From JAFGRU01 sp016934985 (GTDB lineage Bacteria; Desulfobacterota; Desulfuromonadia; Desulfuromonadales; JAAYDE01): 64,000 nucleotides of DNA. Within the stretch, counting starts at the first letter, position 1. Every line of letters begins with the position of its first letter. The stretch covers positions 682,001 through 746,000 of the forward strand of contig CAXXJQ010000009.1 of assembly GCA_963665045.2 (NCBI GenBank), in the 5' to 3' direction. The translations under genes were made by a program, and so were the position numbers. Below the pieces are notes generated by a model. It saw only the letters and a program-made list of their open reading frames with translations, did no database searches and was not told the DNA's origin. Below, piece by piece: positions 15,752 through 25,160 of this stretch.

Positions 15752-17809
15752 ATGGCTATATCAACCAAAAGCGGGAATAATCATGGAGCAGATATTGCCC
15801 AGCGCATGAAAGAAGAAGAAGAGCTGGGTCTCCGGCGCCTTACGGGGCCCATTCAGTGGGCAATCCCGGTGGTTGCTTTATCCTGGTCTCTTTTTCAGCT
15901 CTCTTTATCCAGTTTTTTACTGCTTGACTCCACCTATATTCGGGCCATTCATCTCGCTTTTGCTTTTCTCATTGTCTTTCTTTCTTATCCAACCCTTAAC
16001 CGGGATGTCAATATTCCCGGCCTGCGCTGGCTCGGCGAAAAGCACAACATCCCGCTGGTGGATATCAGCTTTGCCCTGCTGTCAGCCCTGGCCGCTCTTT
16101 ACATCGCCATTGATTACGAAGGGATCGCCAACCGGGTCGGGATGCCGAGTCAGCTCGATATGGTTGTCGGAATTTTTCTGGTTATCGCCCTTTTGGAAGC
16201 CGCCCGAAGGGTTATCGGACCTGCCTTGCCGGTTATTGCTCTCGCATTTACGGGTTACGCATTTTTCGGCCCTTACATGCCTGATTTTCTGGCTTTCAAG
16301 GGGGTCAGCCTGTCCCGATATGTGAGCCAGATATCCCTGACAACGGAAGGGATTTACGGCATTCCATTGGATGTTTCTGCCAGGATCGTGTTTCTCTTTG
16401 TCCTTTTCGGCGCCATGCTTGACAAGGCCGGTGCCGGGAAGTTTTTTATCGATCTGGCCATGAGCCTGCTCGGCCGTTTCAAGGGGGGGCCTGCCAAAGC
16501 GGCTGTGGCCAGCAGCGGTTTGACCGGCCTGGTTTCGGGATCGAGTATTGCCAATGTCGTGACCACGGGGACCTTCACCATCCCCCTCATGAAAAAGGTC
16601 GGCTATCCCGCTAAGAAAGCGGCGGCCATCGAGGTCGCGGCCAGTACCGACGGACAGATCATGCCGCCCATCATGGGCGCGGCGGCCTTCATTATCGCCG
16701 AATACGTCAACATCCCCTACATCGAGGTCTGCAAGGCGGCAGCCGTTCCCGCTTTTGCCTCTTATGCCACGCTTTTTTACCTGACCCATATCGAGGCTTC
16801 CAAGCTGGGCTTGTCGGGGCTCCCCAAGGCGGATCTGCCCCGCTTTTTCAAAACCCTGATGGAGGGTTTGCATTTTCTCATCCCCCTCTTTGTCCTTCTC
16901 TACGAACTCATCATTCCCCGGCACTCGCCCGATCTGGCGGCTTACCGGGCCATTCTGGTGCTTGCCGTTATCATGCTGATCCAGAACCCCATCCGTGCCA
17001 AAATCAGAGGGGAGAGTATCGGCCTGGGCTTTAAAAGGGGACTTCTTGATATTTTGACTGGCATGGTGGCGGGCGCCCGCAACATGGTCAGCGTGGCGGT
17101 GGCCACGGCCGCGGCAGGAATAATTGTCGGCGTCGTTACCATGGGTTTGGGGGGCCTGATTACCGAGATCATCGGCTATCTGAGCCGCGGCAACATTCTG
17201 CTTATGCTGATAATTACCGCCATTGCCAGCCTTCTCATCGGCATGGGACTGCCGACCACTGCAACTTATATCGTCATGGCCTCGCTGACAGCTCCTGTCA
17301 TCGTGACATTAGGGGCAAGCCAAGGTTTTGTCGTACCGTTGATCGCCGCCCATCTGTTTTGTTTCTATTTCGGCATCCTTGCTGATGACACACCCCCGGT
17401 CGGTCTCGCGGCCTATGCCGCCAGCGCCATCGCCAAATCCGATCCCATCCCCACGGGAATTCAGGGGTTCATGTACGACATCCGTACGGCCATTCTGCCT
17501 TTCATGTTTATATTCAATCATGACATGCTGCTTTTGGGCATCAACAGCTGGCCGCTGGGCATCCTCATCTTCGTCATGACCAGCATCGGTGCTTTTGCTT
17601 TTGCCTCGGCCACCCAGGGCTATTTTGCCGAACGTAACCGCTGGTACGACATCCCCCTGCTCCTTGGCGTGTCCGCTCTCATGTTCCGTCCGGACTTTTT
17701 TGCCCGCCTGGTGAACCTGGATAATTATTATTTGGTCTATATGGCGGGATTGGCTCTTTGGGCTATAATTTACCTGCTTCAAAAACTGCGCAAAAAAGTA
17801 CGCGTTTGA
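15752..17809 (+). CDS. TRAP transporter permease, fused small and large subunits (TAXI type)
   Basis: This 685-residue membrane protein joins the four-helix small subunit (about residues 35-200) with the twelve-helix large subunit. Large-subunit landmarks are GLTGLVSGSSIANVVTTGTF, EVAASTDGQIMPPIMGAAAF, ASLLIGMGLPTTATYIVMAS and LADDTPPVGLAAYAA. It would couple ion flow to import of the solute caught by the TAXI lipoprotein upstream. AAAGGGG lies 5 bases before the ATG. Fusion is the rule for TAXI transporters. Confidence 0.93.
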   Translation: MAISTKSGNNHGADIAQRMKEEEELGLRRLTGPIQWAIPVVALSWSLFQLSLSSFLLLDSTYIRAIHLAFAFLIVFLSYPTLNRDVNIPGLRWLGEKHNIPLVDISFALLSALAALYIAIDYEGIANRVGMPSQLDMVVGIFLVIALLEAARRVIGPALPVIALAFTGYAFFGPYMPDFLAFKGVSLSRYVSQISLTTEGIYGIPLDVSARIVFLFVLFGAMLDKAGAGKFFIDLAMSLLGRFKGGPAKAAVASSGLTGLVSGSSIANVVTTGTFTIPLMKKVGYPAKKAAAIEVAASTDGQIMPPIMGAAAFIIAEYVNIPYIEVCKAAAVPAFASYATLFYLTHIEASKLGLSGLPKADLPRFFKTLMEGLHFLIPLFVLLYELIIPRHSPDLAAYRAILVLAVIMLIQNPIRAKIRGESIGLGFKRGLLDILTGMVAGARNMVSVAVATAAAGIIVGVVTMGLGGLITEIIGYLSRGNILLMLIITAIASLLIGMGLPTTATYIVMASLTAPVIVTLGASQGFVVPLIAAHLFCFYFGILADDTPPVGLAAYAASAIAKSDPIPTGIQGFMYDIRTAILPFMFIFNHDMLLLGINSWPLGILIFVMTSIGAFAFASATQGYFAERNRWYDIPLLLGVSALMFRPDFFARLVNLDNYYLVYMAGLALWAIIYLLQKLRKKVRV

Positions 17810-17835
17810 CCGCTTTTTTCAGCGAGGAGAAAGAC

Positions 17836-18333
17836 GTGATCCCTCAATACAAAACCATCCTTTGTGCAACGGCCATGTCACCCCGAACCAAACAGACCTT
17901 CTGCCACGCTCTAACCATTGCTCGGGCTTTCAATGCGAAAATTTTTATCCTCCATGTTCTCGCCAGCATAGAACCTTCCGCGGTAGTCAATCTCGTTTCC
18001 ACCATGATGGGAGAGGATCGCCTGGCTGATTTGGAAATCGAGCATAAAGGCGAGGTTATCGGAAAGATCAAGCAGGTGCTGGAGGAATTTGCCCGCGAAG
18101 AGTTGACGGAACATCCTGAAGATATGGATATGGTAGCCGGTTTTGAAGTCCACCATGGCAGCCCGTCCCAGGAAATCCTCAAGGCCGCGGAACGCCTGGG
18201 GGCCGATCTCATCGTCATCGGTAATCACACCAAGTTTCGGGTTGTCCCACCGTTTCTCGGCAACGTCACGGAAAAGGTTCTCTCCAAAAGCCGGATTCCG
18301 GTGCTGGTTGCGCCCAAAAGCACTTCAGCGTGA
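17836..18333 (+). CDS. universal stress protein, UspA family
   Basis: This 165-residue single Usp domain starts with IPQYKTILCATAMSPRTKQTF and has the ATP-binding signature GADLIVIGNHTKFRVVPPFLGNVTEKVLSKSRIPVLV at the end, including the G2xG9xG-type glycines. GTG at 17836 is preferred because AGGAG lies 6 bases upstream; the longer frame would overlap the TRAP permease. Usp genes often accompany TRAP transporters, and in a known example (TeaD of Halomonas) the Usp protein regulates the carrier. The terminator right behind closes the operon. Confidence 0.9.
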   Translation: MIPQYKTILCATAMSPRTKQTFCHALTIARAFNAKIFILHVLASIEPSAVVNLVSTMMGEDRLADLEIEHKGEVIGKIKQVLEEFAREELTEHPEDMDMVAGFEVHHGSPSQEILKAAERLGADLIVIGNHTKFRVVPPFLGNVTEKVLSKSRIPVLVAPKSTSA

Positions 18334-18337
18334 ATGG

Positions 18338-18369
18338 AAAAGCCGGGCTGAATGGCCCGGCTTTTTTTT
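18338..18369 (+). terminator. rho-independent terminator of the TRAP-usp operon
   Basis: AAAAGCCGGGC (18338-18348) pairs with GCCCGGCTTTT (18355-18365) around a 6-base loop, followed by more T residues to 18369. Confidence 0.92.
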
Positions 18370-18424
18370 CTGCAACAAGTTACTCTTCTTACTATTGGGT
18401 TTGCACCGTTCCTTTGGCCGCAAT

Positions 18425-19798
18425 CTAATTGGTCATGCTCTGAATGGGTGCGGGAATAAGTCCGCCGCGGCGGATGAAATCGGCCGAGCAGTCATTGGAG
18501 CGCACCGGCATGATAATCGCCTCGCCCAAAAGCCCGCCGAAAAAGACCTTTTCCCCCGCCTTTTTGCCCGGAACCGGAATGAGGCGTGCCGCCGTAGTTT
18601 TCTTGTTGATCATGCCGATAGCCATCTCATCAGCGATGATTGCGGCCAGAGTTTCGGCGGTGGTATCGCCCGGCAGGGCCACCATGTCGAGGCCCACGGA
18701 ACAGACCGAGGTCATGGCTTCGAGCTTTTCGAGACAGAGGTAACCTTCGGCTGCTGCATTAGCGATATTGAGGTCTTCACTCACGGGAATAAACGCCCCG
18801 CTCAACCCTCCGACATTGCAACTGGCAAAAGCCCCGCCTTTTTTGACCGCATCGTTAACCATGGCAAGAACCGCCGTGGAACCGGGCACGCCGATCCGCT
18901 CCAAGCCAAGGCTCTGAAAAATTTCACCGACACTATCCCCGACATTGGGCGTCGGTGCCAGGGAGAGATCGACGATACCGAACCTGACTTTTAGCTTTTC
19001 AGCTACTTCGCGCCCCATCAGTTCACCCACGCGGGTGACCCGGCAAGCCGTCCTTTTGATGATTTCGGCCAGCTCGCCCAGGCTGATATCCGGGTTAGCC
19101 TCCCGAGCCCGTTCAATGGCCTTTTTAACCACGCCGGGACCGCTGACTCCAACGTTAATTACCGCTTCCGGCTCACCAATGCCAAGATAGGCCCCAGCCA
19201 TAAAAGGTACGTCCTGGGGAATATTAGCGAAAACCACCAGCTTGGCGCAGCCAAGACCGTCTTGCATGGCGGTCAGTTCCGCGGTTTTTTTTATCGTCTG
19301 CCCCATGCGGTAAACCGCGTCCATATTGATGCCGGCGCGGGTCGAGGCAACATTGACGGAGGAACAGAGCCTCGCAGTGACCGCCAGAGCCTCGGGAATC
19401 GCCTCGATCAGGGCCATGTCGCCCCTGCTGAACCCTTTTTCGACCAGGGCGCTGAAGCCACCGACAAAATCGACTTTAGCCTCCAAAGCCGCGCGGTCGA
19501 GAACTTTAGCCACCTCCACCATGTGCCGGGAAGAAAGACCTGCACCCACCGCCGCTATCGGGCTTACGGAAATGCGTTTATTGACCACCGGAACCCCGTA
19601 TTTTTCGCCAATTTCATCGCAGGTGTCGACGAGGTCGGCCGCCAGGCAGACGATTTTGCGATAGATGTTGTCTTTGAATCTCTCGGGATCATCGGAGGCA
19701 CAGTCAAAAAGACTGACGCCCAGGGTCACGGTACGCAGGTCGAGGTTTTCGCTTTTAATCATTTCAAGAGTGGAAAGAACCTCGTGATTACTCAACAT
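18425..19798 (-). CDS. PFL-like family protein, UPF0210 (DUF711)
   Basis: The 457-residue soluble protein matches the UPF0210 family, named for distant likeness to pyruvate formate-lyase. Visible conserved stretches are VNKRISVSPIAAVGAG, MGQTIKKTAELTA, VGVSGPGVVKKAI, VRFGIVDLSLAPTPNVGDSV and LDMVALPGDTTAETLAAI. No glycyl-radical loop was found, and the biochemical function is not established. The ACT-domain gene lies 30 bases upstream on the same strand, the usual partner across bacteria and archaea, so both probably share a role in metabolic control. Confidence 0.88.
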   Translation of the reverse strand: MLSNHEVLSTLEMIKSENLDLRTVTLGVSLFDCASDDPERFKDNIYRKIVCLAADLVDTCDEIGEKYGVPVVNKRISVSPIAAVGAGLSSRHMVEVAKVLDRAALEAKVDFVGGFSALVEKGFSRGDMALIEAIPEALAVTARLCSSVNVASTRAGINMDAVYRMGQTIKKTAELTAMQDGLGCAKLVVFANIPQDVPFMAGAYLGIGEPEAVINVGVSGPGVVKKAIERAREANPDISLGELAEIIKRTACRVTRVGELMGREVAEKLKVRFGIVDLSLAPTPNVGDSVGEIFQSLGLERIGVPGSTAVLAMVNDAVKKGGAFASCNVGGLSGAFIPVSEDLNIANAAAEGYLCLEKLEAMTSVCSVGLDMVALPGDTTAETLAAIIADEMAIGMINKKTTAARLIPVPGKKAGEKVFFGGLLGEAIIMPVRSNDCSADFIRRGGLIPAPIQSMTN

Positions 19799-19828
19799 AG
19801 AAAAACCTGTCTATAAAAAATGGCGAAT

Positions 19829-20383
19829 TCAGATTTTATTGGTTGCTTCAAAAATTGCCCGATGCTGGACAGTGAATTCCAGATTGTACTGAAGGGAGAC
19901 CTCGGACAACCGGTTTTTGAGATCACGCTGGAGCACAGATACAGGAACATCTACCTCGAAAATGGTCATGAGCTGTTCCGGCTCCATATCGGTGCGGAGA
20001 ATTGCCTTGAAGTTAATGATGTTAACGGCCAGTTCTGCCAGGGCGCCGCTGATTGCGGCAATCATTCCGATCTGATCCGGTCCCATGGTGGTGACCACGA
20101 ACGGGCTCGCGGCCTTTGCCCCTGTTTTGCCCCCGTTTTCATCCATGGCTTTTACATCGGCGGTCAGACCGCAGGCCCCGAGTCTGTCAGTCAAAGTCTC
20201 GGCAATAACATCAAGGGGCCGACCCTCGCGGTTGCTGAGAATGAAAATGCCCGCGAACTCGGTTTGCAGAATGGTCTGGCTGCAATCCTCGATATTACAG
20301 CCAAGGGAACAAAGGGCCGAAGCCACTTGAGCGACGATTCCCGGCCGGTCTTTTCCCAGGACGGAAAGGACGAATTTCTGCAT
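19829..20383 (-). CDS. double ACT-domain protein, GcvR-like
   Basis: This 184-residue protein is made of two ACT domains. The first is FVLSVLGKDRPGIVAQVASALCSLGCNIEDCSQ (residues 4-36) and onward. The second begins VVTTMGPDQIGMIAAISGALAELAVNI near residue 95. ACT domains bind amino acids and steer enzymes or regulators; the two-domain layout resembles the glycine-cleavage repressor accessory protein GcvR. A G-rich ribosome binding site precedes the ATG. It is cotranscribed with the UPF0210 gene, so regulation of that partner by an amino acid is the likely job. Confidence 0.85.
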   Translation of the reverse strand: MQKFVLSVLGKDRPGIVAQVASALCSLGCNIEDCSQTILQTEFAGIFILSNREGRPLDVIAETLTDRLGACGLTADVKAMDENGGKTGAKAASPFVVTTMGPDQIGMIAAISGALAELAVNIINFKAILRTDMEPEQLMTIFEVDVPVSVLQRDLKNRLSEVSLQYNLEFTVQHRAIFEATNKI

Positions 20384-20479
20384 GGTTACCCCCCAAGACT
20401 GTTTTTCAGGTGCCGACTAGGTGAATTTACAATAAAAACACCAAAATGTCAGTCCGTTTTCCCTCTTTTTGGCAAACGA

Positions 20480-20504
20480 AAAGGGCCTGTCAATCAGGCC
20501 CTTT
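20480..20504 (-). terminator. hairpin terminator behind the small zinc-protein gene
   Basis: AAAGGGCCTG (20480-20489) pairs with CAGGCCCTTT (20495-20504) around a 5-base loop. On the minus strand, T residues follow the stem, which fits termination of the gene at 20545-20862 before the ACT gene. Confidence 0.7.
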
Positions 20505-20544
20505 AGTATCTTCTTCAGCTGAGCAACATGCAAAATTTTAATCT

Positions 20545-20862
20545 TTATTCTGCTTCAGCTTCTCGTTTCTTCATATATTCTTCTGCTTTTTCATCGAGCT
20601 TTCCAAAAAGATTAGTAAATGCGCCAGGACGATCCAGCAACGCGATTCTTGAGCGAATTTTCGGCCACATCCGGCCCTGGTTTTCCAGCCAGTTTTCGCA
20701 TTGCTGTATGTGGGCATCAGCAAATGACATTTTAATAGGAGATTTCGTCTGGCAATGGGTACAGACTTCATTAGCGTTGTCAGCATTTTCCTCAACCAGC
20801 TGGAAAACACAGAAATAACCACAACTTATACACTTTCTACGATAATATTTTTCATCAGCCAT
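20545..20862 (-). CDS. small zinc-ribbon protein of unknown function
   Basis: The 105-residue product has two cysteine pairs, CISCGYF at about residue 12 and CTHCQTK at about 40, that should hold one zinc ion. A helical, charged C-terminal half follows (KIRSRIALLDRPGAFTNLF, KLDEKAEEYMKKREAEAE). The start is ATG at 20862 with AAGGAA upstream; the frame extends to 20994 but without a site and with poor coding character. It is a single gene with its own terminator. I do not recognise the family. Confidence 0.68.
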   Translation of the reverse strand: MADEKYYRRKCISCGYFCVFQLVEENADNANEVCTHCQTKSPIKMSFADAHIQQCENWLENQGRMWPKIRSRIALLDRPGAFTNLFGKLDEKAEEYMKKREAEAE

Positions 20863-21216
20863 TGATTTTTTCCTTTCGGTATTATGAAATACAACAGTCC
20901 AGGATTCTAGCTGGGGGTAGAGCTTTGAGTCAAGGGAAAAGATCCCCTGACTTCTGGCGCTACAGCGGGAAAAACCTGCCCCGGCTTTCATCATTAATTA
21001 TATTTTAGCATAGTATCCATTTGGCGCGCCAGAAGGTTGCCCCTGATCCTTGAAATTATAGATTGAACAACAGCTTTTGCTCTTCCACACCATACCCAAT
21101 GGCACAGGTTAATAATAATGGCTCCCTTCCCATTGGAGCTGGGCCTTGGTATACTTTTTTTCGGTGTTTCTTCTGAAAATGTGACCTATTGCATTCTATG
21201 GAAATGTTTGCCCCAA
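20863..21216. other. divergent spacer between the zinc-ribbon gene and sucA
   Basis: No gene is seen. The frame of sucA is open upstream to 21118 but that part looks non-coding. No clear sigma-70 promoter was identified; AT-rich patches lie around 20995-21010 and 21110-21160. Confidence 0.35.
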
Positions 21217-23934
21217 ATGAAAAATTTCTTTAGCCAGAATATTTCCTATATTGAAAACCTGTACTCTCTCTGGCGGGAAGACCCGGCAGCCCTGGAACCG
21301 GACTGGCAGGATTTTTTCAGCTCTCTGGCTGATCAGCAAGAGGATATCCCGTCCGTGCCTGCAACTTCTCTTCGGGATCAAACCAGCGAGGGCTCTTCGG
21401 CGCTCTTCCGCGAAAAACAGGCTGCGGTACAATCCCTTATCGACCGTTTCCGGGAAAGCGGCCATTTTCTGGCTGACGTCGATCCCCTGTCACCACCGCC
21501 GGATTCTCATCCCGGCCTCGACCTCGGCATTTTCGGTCTTGGTGAAGACGACCTGCAGAAGACCTTCAATCCTCGCCAGTTCCCACGCAAAGAAGCCAGC
21601 TTGCAGGAAATACGTACCATCCTGGAAGAAACTTATTGCCGCTCCATCGGTGTGGAGTACATGCATATTCAGGACGAAAAGGAACGTAACTGGCTGCAGG
21701 AGCGGATAGAAACAAGCCGCAATCAGAGTGAATTTTCCAAAAAAGAAAAAATTGGAATTCTAAGAAAGCTCAAGGAAGCGGTCCTGTTTGAAAAATTCCT
21801 CCACCAGAAATTTCTCGGGCAGAAACGCTTTTCTCTCGAAGGGGGGGAAGTTGTTATTCCCTTCCTCGATGCCCTGGTTCAGGAGGCGGGACAGGGCGGT
21901 GTCAGGGAAATCGTATTGGGGATGGCCCACCGCGGACGTCTCAATGTTCTCGCCAACATCTTCGGCAAACCCCTGGAAGAGATATTTGCCGAATTCCGGG
22001 ACAACATCGAACTCGGCATTATCGGCGAGGGGGATGTCAAATATCACAAGGGCTTCTCCTCGGATATGGCCACCCATTCCGGCCACAAGGTGCACCTGAC
22101 CATGGCTTCCAATCCCAGTCACCTCGAATGCGTCGCGCCGGTGGTTGAGGGAAAAACCCGGGCCAAGCAGGATTTTATCGGCCCAGGTTCCGGCAGACAA
22201 GTCATTCCGGTGGTTCTCCATGGGGATGCCGCCTTTGCCGGCCAGGGGATCGTTGCCGAAACCTTAAATCTCTCGCAACTGGAGGGCTACCGCACCGGCG
22301 GCACCCTTCACGTCATCCTCAATAACCAGATCGGCTTTACCACCCTGTCCAAGGACGCCCGTTCCACCCCTCACGCCACGGACCTGGCCAAAATGCTCAT
22401 GGTGCCGATTTTTCACATCAACGGCGAAGACCCCGAAGCCGCCGTTCATGTCTGTCGCCTGGCCCTGGAATACCGCCAGAATTTCGGCCGGGACGTGATT
22501 GTGGACATCGTCTGTTTTCGCCGTCACGGCCACAACGAGGGGGATGAGCCCGCTTTTACCCAGCCTCTGATGTACGAAAAAATCCGTCAGCGGCCCCTTG
22601 TGGACGACCTTTATGCCCAACGGCTTGTTGCCGATGGCATAACGGAAAAGCAGAGTCATTTCCTGACCGAACAGATCAGCACCACCTTGGAGAAGGCCTT
22701 TAAAAACGAGCAGGTCCAGCTCGATATCGCCTTCCGCGGCAAATGGAAATATGTCGAGCGCGATTACCGGCCCCTGGAAATTCGAACCGGTGTGCCCGGT
22801 GAGCGCCTGGAGCGATACGCGCAAAAGCTGGCGCAGCTTCCGGCCGGCTTTGCGCCCCATCCAAAGATCAGAAAACTTCTTTCGGCGAGAAAAAAGGCGA
22901 TCCTCCAGGACCAGGATATCGACTGGGCCACTGCCGAAACTCTGGCTTTTGCCGCCCTTCTTCATGACGGTTTTCCCATCCGCCTCTCCGGGCAGGACTC
23001 AAGGCGCGGCACTTTCAGCCAGCGCCACGCAGCCCTTTACGACGTGAAAGACGGCTCCTCGTATCTGCCCCTTTCATCGGTAGAGGCCAGGGGTTCCCAT
23101 TTCCAGGTTTACGACAGCATTCTCTCCGAAGCCGCTGTGCTGGGTTTCGAGTACGGTTACTCCATCGAAACCCCCCATGGATTGACCATCTGGGAAGCCC
23201 AGTTTGGTGATTTTGCCAACGGCGCCCAGGTGATTATCGACCAGTTTCTGGCCAGCAGCCAGACCAAATGGAACCAGTTGAGCAATCTCGTCCTCTTTCT
23301 CCCCCACGGTTTTGAGGGCCAGGGCGGCGAACATTCAAGCGCCCGTATTGAAAGGTTCCTGCAACTCTGCGCTGATGAAAATATTCAGGTTGCCTACCCT
23401 TCAACTCCGGCACAGTTGTTTCACCTCTTGCGGCGGCAGATGAAACAACCCTTCCGCCGGCCTCTCATCGTGTTCACCCCGAAGAGTCTGCTGCGCCACC
23501 CCCTTTGCCGTTCCAGGCGTGAGGAGTTGGAAAACAGCCGGTTTCAGGAAATCCTGGTGGACGACTTCGCCCAGGGAAAAACCCGGACCGTACTTTTCTG
23601 CTCGGGCAAAATCTTCTACGAACTTCTGGAAAAGAAAACGGAACTGCAGCGGCATGAAACCGCCATTGTCCGATTTGAACAATTTTACCCGCTTCGGTCC
23701 GATCTGTTGGAGTTTGAGCTTCGCAAGATGGCGGCCGTGGATAATTTTTTCTGGGTTCAGGAGGAGCCCCGCAACATGGGGGGCTGGTCCTTCATGCGCC
23801 CGCATCTGGAGGATCTCCTCAAACAAAAGGTCGTGTACATCGGCAGGCCCGAAGCGGCGTCCCCGGCCACCGGCTCCCACCGCATCCACCGGCGGGAACA
23901 GGAGCAATTGGTGGAAGCGGCTTTTTCTCTCTGA
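21217..23934 (+). CDS. sucA: 2-oxoglutarate dehydrogenase E1 component
   Basis: This 905-residue thiamine-diphosphate enzyme decarboxylates 2-oxoglutarate and passes the succinyl group to the E2 lipoyl arm. The N-terminal E2-contact segment (NISYIENLYSLWREDPAALEPDW) is present. Active-site stretches include GMAHRGRLNVLAN, KYHKGFSSD, SNPSHLECVAPVVEGK, HGDAAFAGQG with NNQIGFTT (cofactor binding), and the C-terminal pyrimidine domain with WEAQFGDFANGAQ and FLPHGFEGQGGEHSS. ATG at 21217 is chosen because the family N-terminus begins there. The E2 gene follows 25 bases later. No E3 gene is in the window. Confidence 0.95.
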   Translation: MKNFFSQNISYIENLYSLWREDPAALEPDWQDFFSSLADQQEDIPSVPATSLRDQTSEGSSALFREKQAAVQSLIDRFRESGHFLADVDPLSPPPDSHPGLDLGIFGLGEDDLQKTFNPRQFPRKEASLQEIRTILEETYCRSIGVEYMHIQDEKERNWLQERIETSRNQSEFSKKEKIGILRKLKEAVLFEKFLHQKFLGQKRFSLEGGEVVIPFLDALVQEAGQGGVREIVLGMAHRGRLNVLANIFGKPLEEIFAEFRDNIELGIIGEGDVKYHKGFSSDMATHSGHKVHLTMASNPSHLECVAPVVEGKTRAKQDFIGPGSGRQVIPVVLHGDAAFAGQGIVAETLNLSQLEGYRTGGTLHVILNNQIGFTTLSKDARSTPHATDLAKMLMVPIFHINGEDPEAAVHVCRLALEYRQNFGRDVIVDIVCFRRHGHNEGDEPAFTQPLMYEKIRQRPLVDDLYAQRLVADGITEKQSHFLTEQISTTLEKAFKNEQVQLDIAFRGKWKYVERDYRPLEIRTGVPGERLERYAQKLAQLPAGFAPHPKIRKLLSARKKAILQDQDIDWATAETLAFAALLHDGFPIRLSGQDSRRGTFSQRHAALYDVKDGSSYLPLSSVEARGSHFQVYDSILSEAAVLGFEYGYSIETPHGLTIWEAQFGDFANGAQVIIDQFLASSQTKWNQLSNLVLFLPHGFEGQGGEHSSARIERFLQLCADENIQVAYPSTPAQLFHLLRRQMKQPFRRPLIVFTPKSLLRHPLCRSRREELENSRFQEILVDDFAQGKTRTVLFCSGKIFYELLEKKTELQRHETAIVRFEQFYPLRSDLLEFELRKMAAVDNFFWVQEEPRNMGGWSFMRPHLEDLLKQKVVYIGRPEAASPATGSHRIHRREQEQLVEAAFSL

Positions 23935-23959
23935 TTTGCATTAAGGAAAAGAGGCGGAT

Positions 23960-25072
23960 ATGGAAATCAAGATACCCGAGGTTGGTGAGTCGGTTTACGA
24001 GGTGACCATTTCAAAATGGCACAAGCAGGAGGGGGAACAGGTCAGCAAGGACGACCTCCTCTGCGAACTTGAGACGGACAAGATCACTCTTGAGTTGCAT
24101 GCCGAAGCAGCAGGCGTTTTGCATGTGAAATACCAGGAAGGCGATGTTGCCAAGATCGGAGATGTGCTGGCTGAAATCGACGAACAGACTGCACCTGCCG
24201 CCAAAAAAGAAGCGCCCCCAAAAACACCCGAACCGGAAAGCAAACCAGAGGCCCCTTCCCCTGTAGCCGAGACCAAAACGCGAAAAGAAGAGCCTCCTCC
24301 CGCCCCTCAGGAAAAGAAGAAAACGATGGGACCTGCCCCAAAAAGCGTTGCTGCGCCACCATCGGAAAGCACGAGCGGCATAACCCGCAAGCCCATGACT
24401 CCCATCCGCAAAAGGATTGCCGAGAGGCTGGTGGCCGCTCAGCAACAGACTGCCATGCTGACCACCTTTAACGAGGTGGACATGTCCGAAGTCAAAAAGC
24501 TGCGCGAAAAATACCGCGACCGATTCAAGGAACGCTACGGCGTCTCCCTCGGTTTCATGTCCTTTTTCGTCAAGGCCTCCATTGAGGCATTGGAGGAGTT
24601 TCCCCAGGTCAACGCTTTTATTGACGGAGATGACATCGTCTATCACGACTTCATCAACATCGGCATTGCCGTCGGTTCGGAAAAGGGGCTGGTGGTGCCG
24701 GTCATTAAAGATGCCGCCAAACTCCACTTTTCCGAAATCGAAAAAAACATCGCTGATTTTGTCGAAAAGATCAAAAGCAATCAACTGGCCCTGGCCGACC
24801 TCGAGGGCGGCACCTTCACCATCAGTAACGGGGGCGTTTACGGCTCCATGCTCAGCACGCCGATTCTCAATCCGCCCCAGAGTGCCGTTCTCGGCATGCA
24901 CAATATCCAGGACCGCCCCGTGGCCCGCGACGGCGAGATCGTCATCCGCCCTATCATGTACCTGGCCCTCAGCTACGACCACCGCATCATTGACGGCCGG
25001 GAGGCCGTCGGTTTCCTGAAAAAGATCAAGGAGCACATCGAGGAGCCCGAGCAGATGCTACTGGATTTGTAG
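23960..25072 (+). CDS. sucB: dihydrolipoyl succinyltransferase E2, without peripheral-subunit-binding domain
   Basis: This is the 370-residue core enzyme of the 2-oxoglutarate dehydrogenase complex. A lipoyl domain (residues 1-76) has the modified lysine Lys41 in ELETDKITLE. A Pro/Ala/Lys/Glu-rich linker (77-140) leads directly into the acyltransferase domain (TPIRKRIAERLVAAQQQ to the end), with catalytic His in SYDHRIIDG. The usual small domain that binds E3 and E1 (a helix pair with SPxVRxL and GTGxxGRI) is missing between linker and core, as in mitochondrial E2o. GAGGCGGAT precedes the ATG. A terminator closes the sucAB operon. Confidence 0.93.
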   Translation: MEIKIPEVGESVYEVTISKWHKQEGEQVSKDDLLCELETDKITLELHAEAAGVLHVKYQEGDVAKIGDVLAEIDEQTAPAAKKEAPPKTPEPESKPEAPSPVAETKTRKEEPPPAPQEKKKTMGPAPKSVAAPPSESTSGITRKPMTPIRKRIAERLVAAQQQTAMLTTFNEVDMSEVKKLREKYRDRFKERYGVSLGFMSFFVKASIEALEEFPQVNAFIDGDDIVYHDFINIGIAVGSEKGLVVPVIKDAAKLHFSEIEKNIADFVEKIKSNQLALADLEGGTFTISNGGVYGSMLSTPILNPPQSAVLGMHNIQDRPVARDGEIVIRPIMYLALSYDHRIIDGREAVGFLKKIKEHIEEPEQMLLDL

Positions 25073-25100
25073 CCCACCCGGAGAATATTTTCGTTCAACA

Positions 25101-25136
25101 AAAAAAGGGACGGGAAATTTATCCGTCCCCTTTTTT
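25101..25136 (+). terminator. terminator of the sucAB operon
   Basis: AAAAAAGGGACGG (25101-25113) pairs with CCGTCCCCTTTTTT (25123-25136) with one bulged C and a 9-base loop. It is followed by a T-rich run. Confidence 0.85.
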
Positions 25137-25160
25137 CCTTTTAGATCTCAAAAATGTTTA

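Noticed and set aside
18143..18994. A 283-codon + strand frame across the end of uspA and the UPF0210 gene
   Set aside because: It overlaps two clear genes and the terminator between them; it is an antisense and out-of-frame shadow.
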